A DNA stretch of 64,000 nucleotides from the NCBI GenBank assembly GCA_002529455.1, contig NYMS01000053.1, positions 62,001 to 126,000 on the forward strand, read 5' to 3'. The notes beneath the pieces are model-generated. The model was not told the DNA's origin. It ran no database searches and worked only from the letters and a program-made list of their open reading frames with translations. Shown here piece by piece: positions 42,805-51,437 of this stretch; position 1 is the first letter of the stretch, and the number at the start of each line of letters is the position of its first letter. Position numbers and translations under genes: made by a program. This DNA comes from Glycomyces fuscus (GTDB taxonomy: Bacteria > Actinomycetota > Actinomycetes > Streptosporangiales > Streptosporangiaceae).

Positions 42805-43560
42805 TCAGGCGTTGTAGCCGCCGTGGGCGTCCAGCACCGCGCCCGTGACGTACGACGCGGCGGGGCTCGCCAGGAAGACGATCGCCGCGGCGATTTCTTC
42901 GGGGTGGCCCATGCGTTGCAGGGACAGCGAGCTGACCAGGGCCTTGAGGGTCTCGGGGTTCGGCGGTTGCATTCCGCTCTCCATCAGCCCGGCCTCCACG
43001 ACGTTGGCCGTGATGTCCCGGGGCCCGAGGTCCCGTGCGACCCCCATGGTGTACCTCTCGACCCCTGACTTGGTCGCCGAGTAGTCGGCGACGCCCGGGG
43101 TGCCGACCCGGGAGCCCAGCCCGGAACTCACCGTGATGATGCGGCCGCCCGCGCGCAGCACTCGGGAGGCGGCCCGGATGACGGCGATCACGCCGAGGTA
43201 GTTGGTGGCGTGCATCCGGTCCAGTGCGGCGGTGTCGGCGTCCGGGTCGTCCACCGTGCGGCCCTGCCCCACCGAGATCGCCGCGTTGTTGACGAGGATG
43301 TCCAGGCCGCCGAAGTGCGCGACCACGTCGTCGATCAGCGCGGGCGCCCGACTCATGTCCGCCTGGTCGGACTTGAAGGCGACGGCCTTCGTTCCCTTGC
43401 CGCGCACCTCGTCGACGACAGTCTGCGCCTGATTCTCGGAGCTGACATAGGTGAAGGCCACGTCGGCGCCCTGCTCGGCCAGCAGTCGCACGGTCGCGGC
43501 TCCCAGTCCGCGGGACCCCCCGGTGACCAGGGCGACCTTGCCCGTGAGTGGCTTGCTCAT
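42805..43560 (-). CDS. SDR family oxidoreductase
   Basis: A 251-residue short-chain dehydrogenase. TGGSRGLGAA forms the nucleotide-binding loop, LVNNAAIS the core motif, and YSATK the catalytic pair with Ser in VSSGLGS. The opening KPLTGKVALVTGGSRGLG and the C-terminal FLASPAASYVTGAVLDAHGG are typical of 3-oxoacyl-reductase-like SDRs. The ATG at 43560 has GAGG about eight bases upstream. It is divergent from an Rrf2 regulator gene and probably controlled by it. Confidence 0.85.
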   Translation of the reverse strand: MSKPLTGKVALVTGGSRGLGAATVRLLAEQGADVAFTYVSSENQAQTVVDEVRGKGTKAVAFKSDQADMSRAPALIDDVVAHFGGLDILVNNAAISVGQGRTVDDPDADTAALDRMHATNYLGVIAVIRAASRVLRAGGRIITVSSGLGSRVGTPGVADYSATKSGVERYTMGVARDLGPRDITANVVEAGLMESGMQPPNPETLKALVSSLSLQRMGHPEEIAAAIVFLASPAASYVTGAVLDAHGGYNA

Positions 43561-43594
43561 TCTTCTCACCTCGTTGATTGACCCTTTGCGGCAG

Positions 43595-43660
43595 TCGTAA
43601 GGTTAATTGTTACGACAAGTGGTTGCAACCTTCTCTGTTACAACTGGGCTGTCGTAACAT
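43595..43660. promoter_or_regulatory. Repeated TGTTACGAC half-sites, probable Rrf2 operator
   Basis: TGTTACGACA (43609-43618) is perfectly complementary to TGTCGTAACA (43651-43660). GTCGTAA (43595-43601) and TGTTACAAC (43638-43646) are further half-sites, and GTTGCAAC (43623-43630) is a small palindrome. All lie in the divergent region between the SDR and Rrf2 genes. Confidence 0.65.
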
Positions 43661-43688
43661 GACGTGTCGCGGTCGGGAGGAGGGGTGC

Positions 43689-44123
43689 ATGAGTGCCAAC
43701 AGCAGGTTGACCCTTGCCGCCCACGCGTTGGCCTGGATCGGTCTCTACCAGCGCCAGGGCCATGAGGTCGCCACCTCCGAGCAGATCGCGACCAGTGCGA
43801 ACACCAACCCCGTGGTGATCAGGCGGCTGCTCGGCGAGCTGCGCAGGGCCGGGCTCGTGGAGTCCCGGAGGGGTGTGGGCGCGGGCTGGTCGCTGGCGCG
43901 CGGGCTGGAGTCGATGACCCTGCTCGACGTGTACGAGGCGGTGGAGCCCGGCCCGTTGTTCGCGATGCACCGGGCCACCCCGGACCAGGGGTGCGTGGTG
44001 GGTTACGGCATTCAGCCGGCGATGCAGGGCGTCTACGAGGGCGTCGAGCGGGCACTGAGGCGCGAGCTGGCCCGCGTCACGCTTGAGAACGTACTCCGGG
44101 ACGTACTCGCGGCACCCCGTTAG
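43689..44123 (+). CDS. Rrf2 family transcriptional regulator (YwnA-like)
   Basis: A 144-residue Rrf2 regulator. The helix-turn-helix covers LTLAAHALAWIGLYQ to TSEQIATSANTNPVVIRRLLGELRRAGLVESRRG, followed by the wing GAGWSLARGLESMTLLDVYEAVE. Only one cysteine is in the region that binds iron-sulfur clusters in IscR/NsrR, so it is probably a cluster-free redox or quinone-type sensor like YwnA. The ATG follows GGGAGGAGG. It faces the SDR gene across repeated operator half-sites. Confidence 0.87.
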   Translation: MSANSRLTLAAHALAWIGLYQRQGHEVATSEQIATSANTNPVVIRRLLGELRRAGLVESRRGVGAGWSLARGLESMTLLDVYEAVEPGPLFAMHRATPDQGCVVGYGIQPAMQGVYEGVERALRRELARVTLENVLRDVLAAPR

Positions 44124-44258
44124 CCTTACCGTTGCGCCCTGGCGCCACCAGGACCCCACCCCGCCTGTGGACGACCAGTGCGCACGGGGGCGCATCGTTT
44201 CGCCGCGGCGGGGGAGGACACGGGCACACCCGCCTTCCACCGTGGACAGGAGCCGCTG

Positions 44259-44606
44259 ATGTCAGTCCGTCGAGTCGTACCCGACATCCGGTCGGAAGCC
44301 ATGGACGAGAGCCGGGACTTCTACGGTCTCCTCGGGTTGGAGGAGGTCATGAACCTGGGCTGGGTCGTGAACCTCGCCTCGCCCTCCAACCCCACGGCGC
44401 AGGTCATCCTCATGAGCCGTGACGAGACCGCGCCCGTCACACCGGACATGAGTATCGAGGTGGACGACGTGGACGCGGTGTACGCGGCCGTGGTCGACAG
44501 CGGAGCGGAGATCGTGCACCCCCTCCAGGACGAGGAGTGGGGCGTACGCCGGTTCTTCGCCGTCGACCCGAACGGCCGGGTGGTCAACGTCGTGGGCCAC
44601 CGCTGA
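44259..44606 (+). CDS. VOC family protein (glyoxalase/bleomycin-resistance fold)
   Basis: A 115-residue vicinal-oxygen-chelate protein. The pattern MDESRDFYGLLGLEEV (first beta-alpha unit), SIEVDDVDAVYAAVVDSGAEI and WGVRRFFAVDPNGRVVNVVGH (final strands with the metal-binding Glu/His region) match the family. AGGAG precedes ATG 44259 by six bases. Such proteins act as dioxygenases, glyoxalases or drug-binding proteins; which one is not clear here. Confidence 0.85.
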   Translation: MSVRRVVPDIRSEAMDESRDFYGLLGLEEVMNLGWVVNLASPSNPTAQVILMSRDETAPVTPDMSIEVDDVDAVYAAVVDSGAEIVHPLQDEEWGVRRFFAVDPNGRVVNVVGHR

Positions 44607-44654
44607 CCCGGCGGGCCTCCGCCGGCCCCCGGCGCACGCCCGGAGCCTGGCCGG

Positions 44655-45059
44655 TCAGCGCACGGTGCCCTCGGCGTGCAGCAGTTCGATGAGGCGGCGC
44701 ACGGCCGGGGCGCAGCGCTCCCGGTCGGCGAAGCCGATCCACGCCAGCTCGGCGATCTCGTTGTCCGCCGCGATCTCGCCGTCGTACTCGGCGGTGTGGC
44801 ACGACAGGCGCACCCGCGCGCCCGGGCCCTGGGCGTGGGCGGCCTCGTCGATCACCGCGATCCGGCGGACGGTGCCCGGCCGCAGCACCACGCCGACCTC
44901 CTCCAGGGCCTCGCGGGCCACCGCGGCCTCGTCGCTCTCCCCGGGCTCGCGCTTGCCGCCGGGCAGGTAGAACAGGTCCACCCCGTCGGTGCGGGCGCAC
45001 AGCAGGCGCCCCTCGTGTACGTGGACCCAGGCGAGGGCGTCGATGACGACAGCAGACAT
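44655..45059 (-). CDS. NUDIX hydrolase
   Basis: A 134-residue NUDIX pyrophosphatase. The Nudix box is GGKREPGESDEAAVAREALEEVGV in substance, with the metal-binding REALEEVG core. It resembles small MutT-like nucleotide-diphosphate hydrolases. The ATG at 45059 opens MSAVVIDALAWVHVHEGRLL. It is divergent from the cellulase gene, and substrate is unknown. Confidence 0.88.
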   Translation of the reverse strand: MSAVVIDALAWVHVHEGRLLCARTDGVDLFYLPGGKREPGESDEAAVAREALEEVGVVLRPGTVRRIAVIDEAAHAQGPGARVRLSCHTAEYDGEIAADNEIAELAWIGFADRERCAPAVRRLIELLHAEGTVR

Positions 45060-45154
45060 GCGACCACCCTATGGCAGGACGCAGATGTCACCTTTGGGGA
45101 ACACCGTTGTCACCCCTCTGGGGCGGAGCGGCCCCGCAGGGTAACGTGACTCTT

Positions 45155-45168
45155 TGGGAGCGCTCCCA
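45155..45168. promoter_or_regulatory. CelR/CebR operator, perfect 14-bp palindrome
   Basis: TGGGAGCGCTCCCA matches exactly the operator described for CelR of Thermobifida fusca, a LacI-type repressor released by cellobiose. It lies 50 bases upstream of the cellulase ATG. No celR gene is in the window. Confidence 0.92.
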
Positions 45169-45217
45169 TGCGCGCAGTCACGGGGAGACAGGGGATCACC
45201 GCACCGAAGGAAGGCTC

Positions 45218-46534
45218 ATGTCCCGCACACGCACAGCCGTCGGAGCAGCCATCAGCTCCGTCTCGGCCCTGGCCATGGGAACGGCGCTGCTCAGCATGTC
45301 GCCCGCCTCGGCCGACGGGTCCGAGTTCTACGTCAACCCCAACACCTCGGCGGCCGTCTGGGCCGAGGAGAATCCGAACGACCCCCGGGCCGACGTCATC
45401 CGCGACCGCATCGCCTCGGTCGCGCAGGCCACCTGGTTCACCCAGCACAACCCGGGCGAGGTCCGCGACGACGTGGACGCGGTGGTCAGCGCCGCCGACG
45501 CCCAGGACCAGACCCCCATCCTGGTGGTCTACAACATCCCCGGCCGCGACTGCGGCAACCACAGCGGCGGCGGGGCGCCCAGCCACGACGCCTACCGCGC
45601 CTGGGTCGACGAGGTCGCCGCGGGCCTGGAGGACCGCCCCGCCACCATCGTCCTGGAGCCCGACGCCCTCCCGCTGGTGAGTGCCTGCAGCGACCCGTCC
45701 GAGCTCCTGGAGTCCATGGCCCACGCGGGCAAGTCGCTCATGGAGGGCTCCTCCGAGGCCAGGGTCTACTTCGACATCGGGCACTCGGCCTGGCTGGACC
45801 CCCAGGAGGCCGCCGACCTGCTCAACGGCGCCGACATCGCGGACAGCGCCCACGGCGTCGCCACCAACACCTCCAACTACAACTGGACCGAGGACGAGGT
45901 CGCCTTCGCCGAGGCCGTCATCGCCGCGACCGGCGTGTCCGGGCTCGGAGCGGTGGTCGACACCAGCCGCAACGGCAACGGCCCCGCCCCCGACGGCGAG
46001 TGGTGCGACCCGCCGGGGCGGATGATCGGCCGTCCCAGCAGCACCAACACCGGCAACCCCCTGATCGACGCCTTCATCTGGACCAAGCTGCCGGGCGAGG
46101 CCGACGGCTGCATCGCCCCCGCCGGGCAGTTCGTGCCGCAGGCCGCCTACGACATGGCGGTGAACGCCCCCGAGTACCCCGACGGGCCCACCGACCCCGG
46201 AGAGCCCTCGGAGGAGCCGACCGACCCGCCCGCGGGCGAGGGCTGCACGGCCGACTACAGGATCGTCAGCGAGTGGGGCGGCGGATTCCAGGCGGCGGTG
46301 ACGGTCACCGCCGACGACGCCCTCAGCGGCTGGACCGTGACGTGGACCTACGCCGACGGGCAGCGGTTCACCCAGGGCTGGAACGCCGAGTTCTCCAGCA
46401 GCGGGTCGCGGGTCACCGCGTCCGACCTCGGCTGGAACGGCACGCTCAGTGCCGGGGGCAGCGCCGAGTTCGGGTTCACCGCGACCCACGGCGGTGCCAA
46501 CAGCACACCCGAGGTGACGTGCTCCGCGTCCTGA
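45218..46534 (+). CDS. Secreted GH6 endoglucanase with C-terminal CBM2 (Cel6A-like)
   Basis: A 438-residue secreted cellulase that cuts beta-1,4-glucan. A signal peptide ends near SPASA (residue about 32). The GH6 domain (about 36-325) carries VVYNIPGRDCGNHSGGGAP (with the catalytic acid Asp), VLEPDALPLVS, ATNTSNYNW, VVDTSRNGNGP, IDAFIWTKLPGEADGC and FVPQAAYDMA. A Pro/Glu/Thr linker leads to a CBM2 (about 345-438, CTADYRIVSEWGGGFQAAV to EVTCSAS, with the terminal disulfide). Very similar to T. fusca Cel6A. A perfect CelR operator lies just upstream. Confidence 0.95.
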   Translation: MSRTRTAVGAAISSVSALAMGTALLSMSPASADGSEFYVNPNTSAAVWAEENPNDPRADVIRDRIASVAQATWFTQHNPGEVRDDVDAVVSAADAQDQTPILVVYNIPGRDCGNHSGGGAPSHDAYRAWVDEVAAGLEDRPATIVLEPDALPLVSACSDPSELLESMAHAGKSLMEGSSEARVYFDIGHSAWLDPQEAADLLNGADIADSAHGVATNTSNYNWTEDEVAFAEAVIAATGVSGLGAVVDTSRNGNGPAPDGEWCDPPGRMIGRPSSTNTGNPLIDAFIWTKLPGEADGCIAPAGQFVPQAAYDMAVNAPEYPDGPTDPGEPSEEPTDPPAGEGCTADYRIVSEWGGGFQAAVTVTADDALSGWTVTWTYADGQRFTQGWNAEFSSSGSRVTASDLGWNGTLSAGGSAEFGFTATHGGANSTPEVTCSAS

Positions 46535-46748
46535 CCGGTTCGGCCGCATGACGGGGTGGGACGCCGCGCGTCCCACCCCGTTCCCCTGGCCGTCTGCGGC
46601 CAACGGCGCCGAACCCCGCACCCCGGGGCGCCCGACGCACTACCATCCCCGGTGGCAGCGGCGATCAGTCGGTTCCGGCCCGGACCCGCCGACCCCTCGG
46701 TCCCCCACCTCCGGGCCCCGGCGCCGACTCCCGGGAAGGCGAACACAG

Positions 46749-47822
46749 ATGGCGGTTCCACGCACGGGTGAGCGGACCCCGCGAACCCTCCTGGCGGACA
46801 GCGCCTGCGGCGGTTTCCCCGCGCAGGACGACGGTCCCCGGCAGGCCCGTGAACGGGCCCACAACCTCTACAGCGCGGCCGTCGGCGCCTGCCTGAGCCG
46901 TGCCGGCGCGCGCCCCGCGCTCCGGGAGCGCGCCGCCGAGCTCCTCGCGCGGGAGGCCCGGCTGCCCTTCCTCGGCGACGAGGAGGTCGAGCGGGTCAAC
47001 CGCGAACTCCCCGGGACCGTCGCCGAGCTGCGGGCCGAACCGGTCCGCGTCCGCGACGGCGCGACCCCCGGGGAACCGGGCGGGGTCCTGGCCGGGGCCG
47101 ACCTGGAGGCGCTGTTCGACCTCGCCCTCCGCGACCGGCTCACCGGACCGGCCCGCGAGCGGCCCCGGCTCCTGCTCCTCGGCGGACAGCCCGGATCGGG
47201 CGCGTCCACCCTCCAGCGCCTCGTCCTGCCGTTCCTGCCCGAGGGCACCGTCAGCTACGACGGCGGCGACCTGCTGCGCCTGGCGCCCGACTACGAGTGG
47301 GCGATGGCCGCGGACGACCGCGCCGCCTCCTCCTCCCTGGCCCGGCAGGTCGGGGGCCTGCACGGACTCGCCCTGGCGCACCTGCGCGCGGGCCGCGTGG
47401 ACGCGGTGTGCAGCCACCCCCTCGGCCGCGCCGACCGGGCCGCGTCCTGGGTGGAGGGGTTCCGCGACGCCGGGTACCGGGTGGAGGTCGCCTTCGTGGC
47501 CACCCACAGCTCCAACAGCCGCTTCGCGATCGCCGACCGCCACGCCCGGGCCCGCGCCGACCAGGGTTTCGGCAGGTGGGTGTCCGAGCTCCGGCACGAC
47601 CGCCTCTACCTGGGACTGCCCAACACGGTGGAGTTCCTGGAGACCCACCGGCTGGCGGACTCGCTCTACGTGCTCTCCCGCGACGGAGAGGTGCTCTACG
47701 CCAACCACCGGGAGGAGGACGACTGGAGGACCGAACCCTTCGGGCGGGTCGCCCTGGAGGCGGAACGCGGGCGCCGCGAGCTGTGGCACGCGCCGCGCAG
47801 CGCGCCGCGCAGCGCCGTCTGA
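46749..47822 (+). CDS. Zeta-toxin-family P-loop protein with Lys-to-Ala Walker A
   Basis: A 357-residue protein whose C-terminal 220 residues match zeta toxin kinases, which phosphorylate UDP-N-acetylglucosamine. Family elements are the P-loop GGQPGSGAST (145-154), DGGDLLRLAPDY, FRDAGYRVEVAFVATHSSNS and RHARARADQGFGRWVSELRHD. The invariant P-loop lysine is replaced by Ala152, which should abolish ordinary ATP binding. The N-terminal 130 residues are a helical extension. No epsilon-like antitoxin gene is adjacent, consistent with a non-toxic pseudokinase. ATG 46749 chosen; no strong ribosome-binding site. Confidence 0.78.
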   Translation: MAVPRTGERTPRTLLADSACGGFPAQDDGPRQARERAHNLYSAAVGACLSRAGARPALRERAAELLAREARLPFLGDEEVERVNRELPGTVAELRAEPVRVRDGATPGEPGGVLAGADLEALFDLALRDRLTGPARERPRLLLLGGQPGSGASTLQRLVLPFLPEGTVSYDGGDLLRLAPDYEWAMAADDRAASSSLARQVGGLHGLALAHLRAGRVDAVCSHPLGRADRAASWVEGFRDAGYRVEVAFVATHSSNSRFAIADRHARARADQGFGRWVSELRHDRLYLGLPNTVEFLETHRLADSLYVLSRDGEVLYANHREEDDWRTEPFGRVALEAERGRRELWHAPRSAPRSAV

Positions 47823-47878
47823 GCGCACCCCGCGGCGCCCGTCCGCGAGCCCGGGCCCCGGGCGGGCGCGGGCGGGGG

Positions 47879-48916
47879 TCAGTCCCGGGCCGCCAGCCTC
47901 TCCATGGCCTCCCGGTCCTCCTCGCCGAACCGCTCCTCCAGGTCCTCGGGTGTGGCGTCCAGGTCGATCCGCGACACGGGAACCCCGCGCGCGGACTCGA
48001 TCGCGCCCAGGCGGCGCAGCGCGCGGTCCCCCGCGTAGCGGACCAGCTCCCCCGGCGGCAGCTCGTAGCGCCGCGTCGCCGGGTCGTCCGAGGGCTCCTC
48101 GCCGCGTTCCACCGTGGACATCACGTGCGGCAGCAGCTCGTCCAGCCGCTCGCGCACCACGTCCCAGTTGGCGTCGTCGGCCGCGACGTGGCGGCGGCAC
48201 GTGAAGGTCCCCCACGCCATGTGGCGCCGCTCGTCGTCGCCGATCCTGCGCACGATCCGCCGCATCCCCGGGAAGACGTCCCGCACCGTGCACACGTGGT
48301 TCCAGGCGTAGTACCCGGTCAACGCCAGCGACCCCTCGATGATGTGGTTGTAGGTCACCGAGGCGCGCACCTGGTTGCGGGGGCTCGGGTCCTCCAGCAG
48401 CGTCTCCAGGGCGCCGGGCAGCTCCTCGTAGAACAGCGCCCGGTAGCCCGGGTTCGCGTCCACGTACCCGTGCAGGTCCTCGCGGACCCCGATCGCGTCC
48501 AGCCACATCCGGAACGCCTGGACGTGCTTGGCCTCCTCGAACGCGAACTGGGTCAGGTACATCTCGTCGCCCAGCCGCCCCTCCGCGGCCATGGCCCGGA
48601 GGAAGGGCTGGATGTCCTCCGTGACCGCCTCCTCTCCCGCCACGAAGAACGCGCACAGCCGCAGGATCCGGGCCCGGGCCTCCTCGCCCAGCTTCTCCCA
48701 GTCCTCGGCGTCCTGGCTCAGGTCGATGTCCGCCGGGTTCCAGAACCGGGCGTTGCCCTTGGCGAACAGCTTGAGCGGGAGCGCGTCCCAGTTCAGGCCG
48801 CCGCCCCGGAGCGAGTGGAAGCCGGTGCGGCGCTCCGCGGGGCCGGGCGCCGGAGCGGAGGGGACGGGGGAGGGGGCCGCGGGGACGGGGGAGCGGGAAG
48901 CGGGGGAGTCGGGCAC
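47879..48916 (-). CDS. R2-like ligand-binding oxidase (R2lox), Mn/Fe ferritin-like protein
   Basis: A 345-residue relative of M. tuberculosis Rv0233, a heterodinuclear Mn/Fe oxidase with a bound fatty-acid-like ligand. The metal ligands are in place: Glu95, Glu128, His131, Glu194, Glu229 and His232 (in GEEAVTE, FEEAKH, NHIIEG and DDERRH). The Val98-Tyr189 pair that forms the family's unusual ether cross-link is also present. A 35-residue Pro/Ala-rich N-terminus is added. The GTG at 48916 has AGGAGG upstream. It sits next to the zeta-like gene; its cellular function is unknown. Confidence 0.93.
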   Translation of the reverse strand: MPDSPASRSPVPAAPSPVPSAPAPGPAERRTGFHSLRGGGLNWDALPLKLFAKGNARFWNPADIDLSQDAEDWEKLGEEARARILRLCAFFVAGEEAVTEDIQPFLRAMAAEGRLGDEMYLTQFAFEEAKHVQAFRMWLDAIGVREDLHGYVDANPGYRALFYEELPGALETLLEDPSPRNQVRASVTYNHIIEGSLALTGYYAWNHVCTVRDVFPGMRRIVRRIGDDERRHMAWGTFTCRRHVAADDANWDVVRERLDELLPHVMSTVERGEEPSDDPATRRYELPPGELVRYAGDRALRRLGAIESARGVPVSRIDLDATPEDLEERFGEEDREAMERLAARD

Positions 48917-49171
48917 GGGGAGGACCTCCTGGCTGCTGGGGGGAGCTGCTGTGCCCTCATGATTGGACACAGGAGGGGTTCGTGTAAAGAGCGGGCGCGG
49001 TGCGCGGCGCCCAGAACCGAATCCGGCTCGGTGGAGCTTCCCGGTTCCGGCCGGGCGCGGCCGGACCGCGTCCGGAGGGAGCCGGGACACCGTCGCCGCC
49101 GTTGACGGCGGGCCCCCGCCGAAACGGTACGGTCGGGGAGTACCGCCCGCACCGAACGATCGGGGAACGAC

Positions 49172-49408
49172 GTGTTCTGTGGTGATCCCGGCACATCCGG
49201 CTACACCGCATGCGCCGCCCAGACCCAGCTCTTCGCGTTGGCCTCCGCCATCCCCGCGCTGCTCGGCATGGCGCTCCTCGTGGCGGCCTTCACCGCGCCG
49301 TCCGTCCGGGGCGACCGGCTCCTGCGCACCCGCACCCTGAGCTACTCCCTGGTGGCCTGGGGGATCGCCGCGGGCACCTACGTCATGGGCGGCCTGCCGT
49401 CCTTCTGA
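49172..49408 (+). CDS. Small two-TM membrane protein
   Basis: A 78-residue protein beginning MFCGDPGTSGYTACAAQTQL. Two hydrophobic stretches (FALASAIPALLGMALLVAAF and LSYSLVAWGIAAGTYVMGG) suggest two membrane helices joined by a short basic loop. Start is a GTG at 49172 with GGGGAA upstream. I do not recognise the family. Codon usage is typical, so I think it is real, but small-gene evidence is limited. Confidence 0.6.
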   Translation: MFCGDPGTSGYTACAAQTQLFALASAIPALLGMALLVAAFTAPSVRGDRLLRTRTLSYSLVAWGIAAGTYVMGGLPSF

Positions 49409-49581
49409 GGGGCGAGCACCGGCGGGGGAGCCCCCGCGGTCCCCGGGCGGCCACGCCCGGGCCCGGGGCCCCTCCGTGACCGCGTCCGGGTCCGCGCCCG
49501 CCCGCGCGAGCGCCTCCGCCGCCGCGCCCGGGCCGTCGGCCCCTGCGGAGACCGGAGCCGTGCGCGAACCGGCGGTCCCGG

Positions 49582-51228
49582 TCAGATCTCCTCGCCCGAC
49601 AGCAGGTCGGAGGCGTCGGTGATCCGGTAGGCGTACCCCTGCTCGGCGAGGAAGCGCTGCCGGTGCGCGGCGTAGTCCTGGTCGAGGGTGTCCCGTGCCA
49701 CCACGGCGTAGAAGCGGGCGGCGCGGCCGTCGGACTTGGGGCGCAGCACCCGGCCGAGCCGCTGAGCCTCCTCCTGCCGTGAGCCGAAGGACCCCGACAC
49801 CTGCACCGCGACACCGGCCTCGGGCAGATCGATGGAGAAGTTCGCGACCTTCGACACCACCAGCGTCCGCAGGTCGCCGGAGCGGAAGGCGTCGAAGAGC
49901 CGTTCGCGCTCCTTGTTGCGCGTCTCGCCCTTGATCACCGGCGCGCCCAGCGACGCGCCGAGCTCGTCCAGCTGGTCGATGTAGGAGCCGATGACCAGCA
50001 CCTGCTCCTCGGGGTGGCGCTCCACGATCTCCCGGACCACCGAGTTCTTGGTCTCGGAGGAGGCGCAGAACCGGTAGCGGTCCTCCGGCTCGGCGGTCGC
50101 GTACGCCAGCCGCTCGGTCTCCGACAGGTCCACCCGCACCTCGACGCAGTCCGCGGGGGCGATCCACCCCTGGTTCTCCATGTCCTTCCACGGCGCGTCG
50201 TAGCGCTTGGGTCCGATCAGCGAGAACACGTCGCCCTCGCGGCCGTCCTCGCGCACCAGGGTCGCGGTCAGGCCCAGGCGGCGCCGGGCCTGGAGGTCGG
50301 CGGTCATCCGGAAGATCGGCGCGGGCAGCAGGTGCACCTCGTCGTAGACGACCAGGCCCCAGTCGCGGGCGTCGAACAGCTCCAGGTGCGTGTACGCGCC
50401 CTTCCGCTTCGCCGCCATGACCTGGTAGGTGGCGATGGTGACGGGACGGATCTCCTTGCGGGTGCCCGAGTACTCGCCGATCTCGTCCTCGGTCAGCGAG
50501 GTGCGCCGCAGCAGCTCGGTCTTCCACTGGTGCACCGACACCGTGTTCGTCACCAGGATGAGCGTGGTCGCCCCGGTCATGGCCATCGCCGCCGCGCCGA
50601 CCACGGTCTTGCCCGCGCCGCACGGCAGGACCACCACGCCGGACCCGCCCGCGTGGAAGCTCTCCGCGGCCTCCCTCTGGTAGCCGCGCAGCTCCCAGCC
50701 GTCCTGGTCGAGGTCGATCTGGTGCGCCTCGCCGTCCACGTACCCGGCCAGGTCCTCGGCGGGCCAGCCGATCTTGAGCAGCGCCTGCTTGAGGTTGCCG
50801 CGCTCGCTCGGGTGCACGGCGACCGAGTCCTCGCCCAGCCGCTCGCCCAGCATGCCCCTGAGCTTCCTGGCGCGGACGACCTCCTCCAGCACGGCCCGGT
50901 CCGAGGACTCCAGGACCAGTCCGTGCCGGGGGTCGCCGACGAGCCGCAGCCGCCCGTAGCGGTCCATCGTCTCGGCGATGTCCACCAGCAGCGAGTGCGG
51001 CACCGGGAACTTGGAGAACCGGAGCAGCGCGTCGACGACCTGCTCGGCGTCGTGCCCGGCGGCACGGGAGTTCCACAGGGCCAGCGGTGTGATCCGGTAG
51101 GTGTGCACGTGTTCGGGGGCGCGTTCGAGCTCCGCGAAGGGGGCGACGGCCCGGCGGCACTCGTCGGCGAGCTCGTGGTCGACCTCCAGCAGGAGCGTCT
51201 TGTCGGACTGGACGATCAGGCAGGACAC
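49582..51228 (-). CDS. XPB/Ssl2-type DNA repair helicase
   Basis: A 548-residue SF2 helicase of the mycobacterial XPB type (about 549 residues). The N-terminal damage-recognition-like domain (about 1-190) includes LIVQSDKTLLLEVDH. Helicase motifs are I (LPCGAGKTVVGAAA), II (VVYDEVHLLPAP), III (GLTATLVREDG), V and VI (GSRQEEAQRLGRVLRPK); the RED motif region and thumb are also present. ATP-dependent 3'-5' unwinding in DNA repair is expected. The GTG at 51228 has GAAGG five bases upstream. Its usual partner, the helicase-associated WYL protein, lies 2 kb away beyond three small genes. Confidence 0.92.
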   Translation of the reverse strand: MSCLIVQSDKTLLLEVDHELADECRRAVAPFAELERAPEHVHTYRITPLALWNSRAAGHDAEQVVDALLRFSKFPVPHSLLVDIAETMDRYGRLRLVGDPRHGLVLESSDRAVLEEVVRARKLRGMLGERLGEDSVAVHPSERGNLKQALLKIGWPAEDLAGYVDGEAHQIDLDQDGWELRGYQREAAESFHAGGSGVVVLPCGAGKTVVGAAAMAMTGATTLILVTNTVSVHQWKTELLRRTSLTEDEIGEYSGTRKEIRPVTIATYQVMAAKRKGAYTHLELFDARDWGLVVYDEVHLLPAPIFRMTADLQARRRLGLTATLVREDGREGDVFSLIGPKRYDAPWKDMENQGWIAPADCVEVRVDLSETERLAYATAEPEDRYRFCASSETKNSVVREIVERHPEEQVLVIGSYIDQLDELGASLGAPVIKGETRNKERERLFDAFRSGDLRTLVVSKVANFSIDLPEAGVAVQVSGSFGSRQEEAQRLGRVLRPKSDGRAARFYAVVARDTLDQDYAAHRQRFLAEQGYAYRITDASDLLSGEEI

Positions 51229-51437
51229 ACGGACCTTCAATCTCACGGGGCGGGGGCGGCCACAGATGCAACGCATCCGGACCCCCGATCATGCCCGCGG
51301 GGCCTGTGCCCATGCCTGCACGGGCCGCCGGGAACCGGCGGCGCCGGTGGAGGCGCCCGGGCAGCAGCCGGGCGGGGGAGCGGTGGGAGGGGCGGCTTCG
51401 GGGGCGGCCCGGGAGGGAGGCGGCCGGAGGCGGCGGG

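Noticed and set aside
46749..48916. Toxin-antitoxin pair of the zeta-like protein with R2lox
   Set aside because: R2lox is a well-defined oxidase family on the opposite strand, unrelated to any antitoxin.
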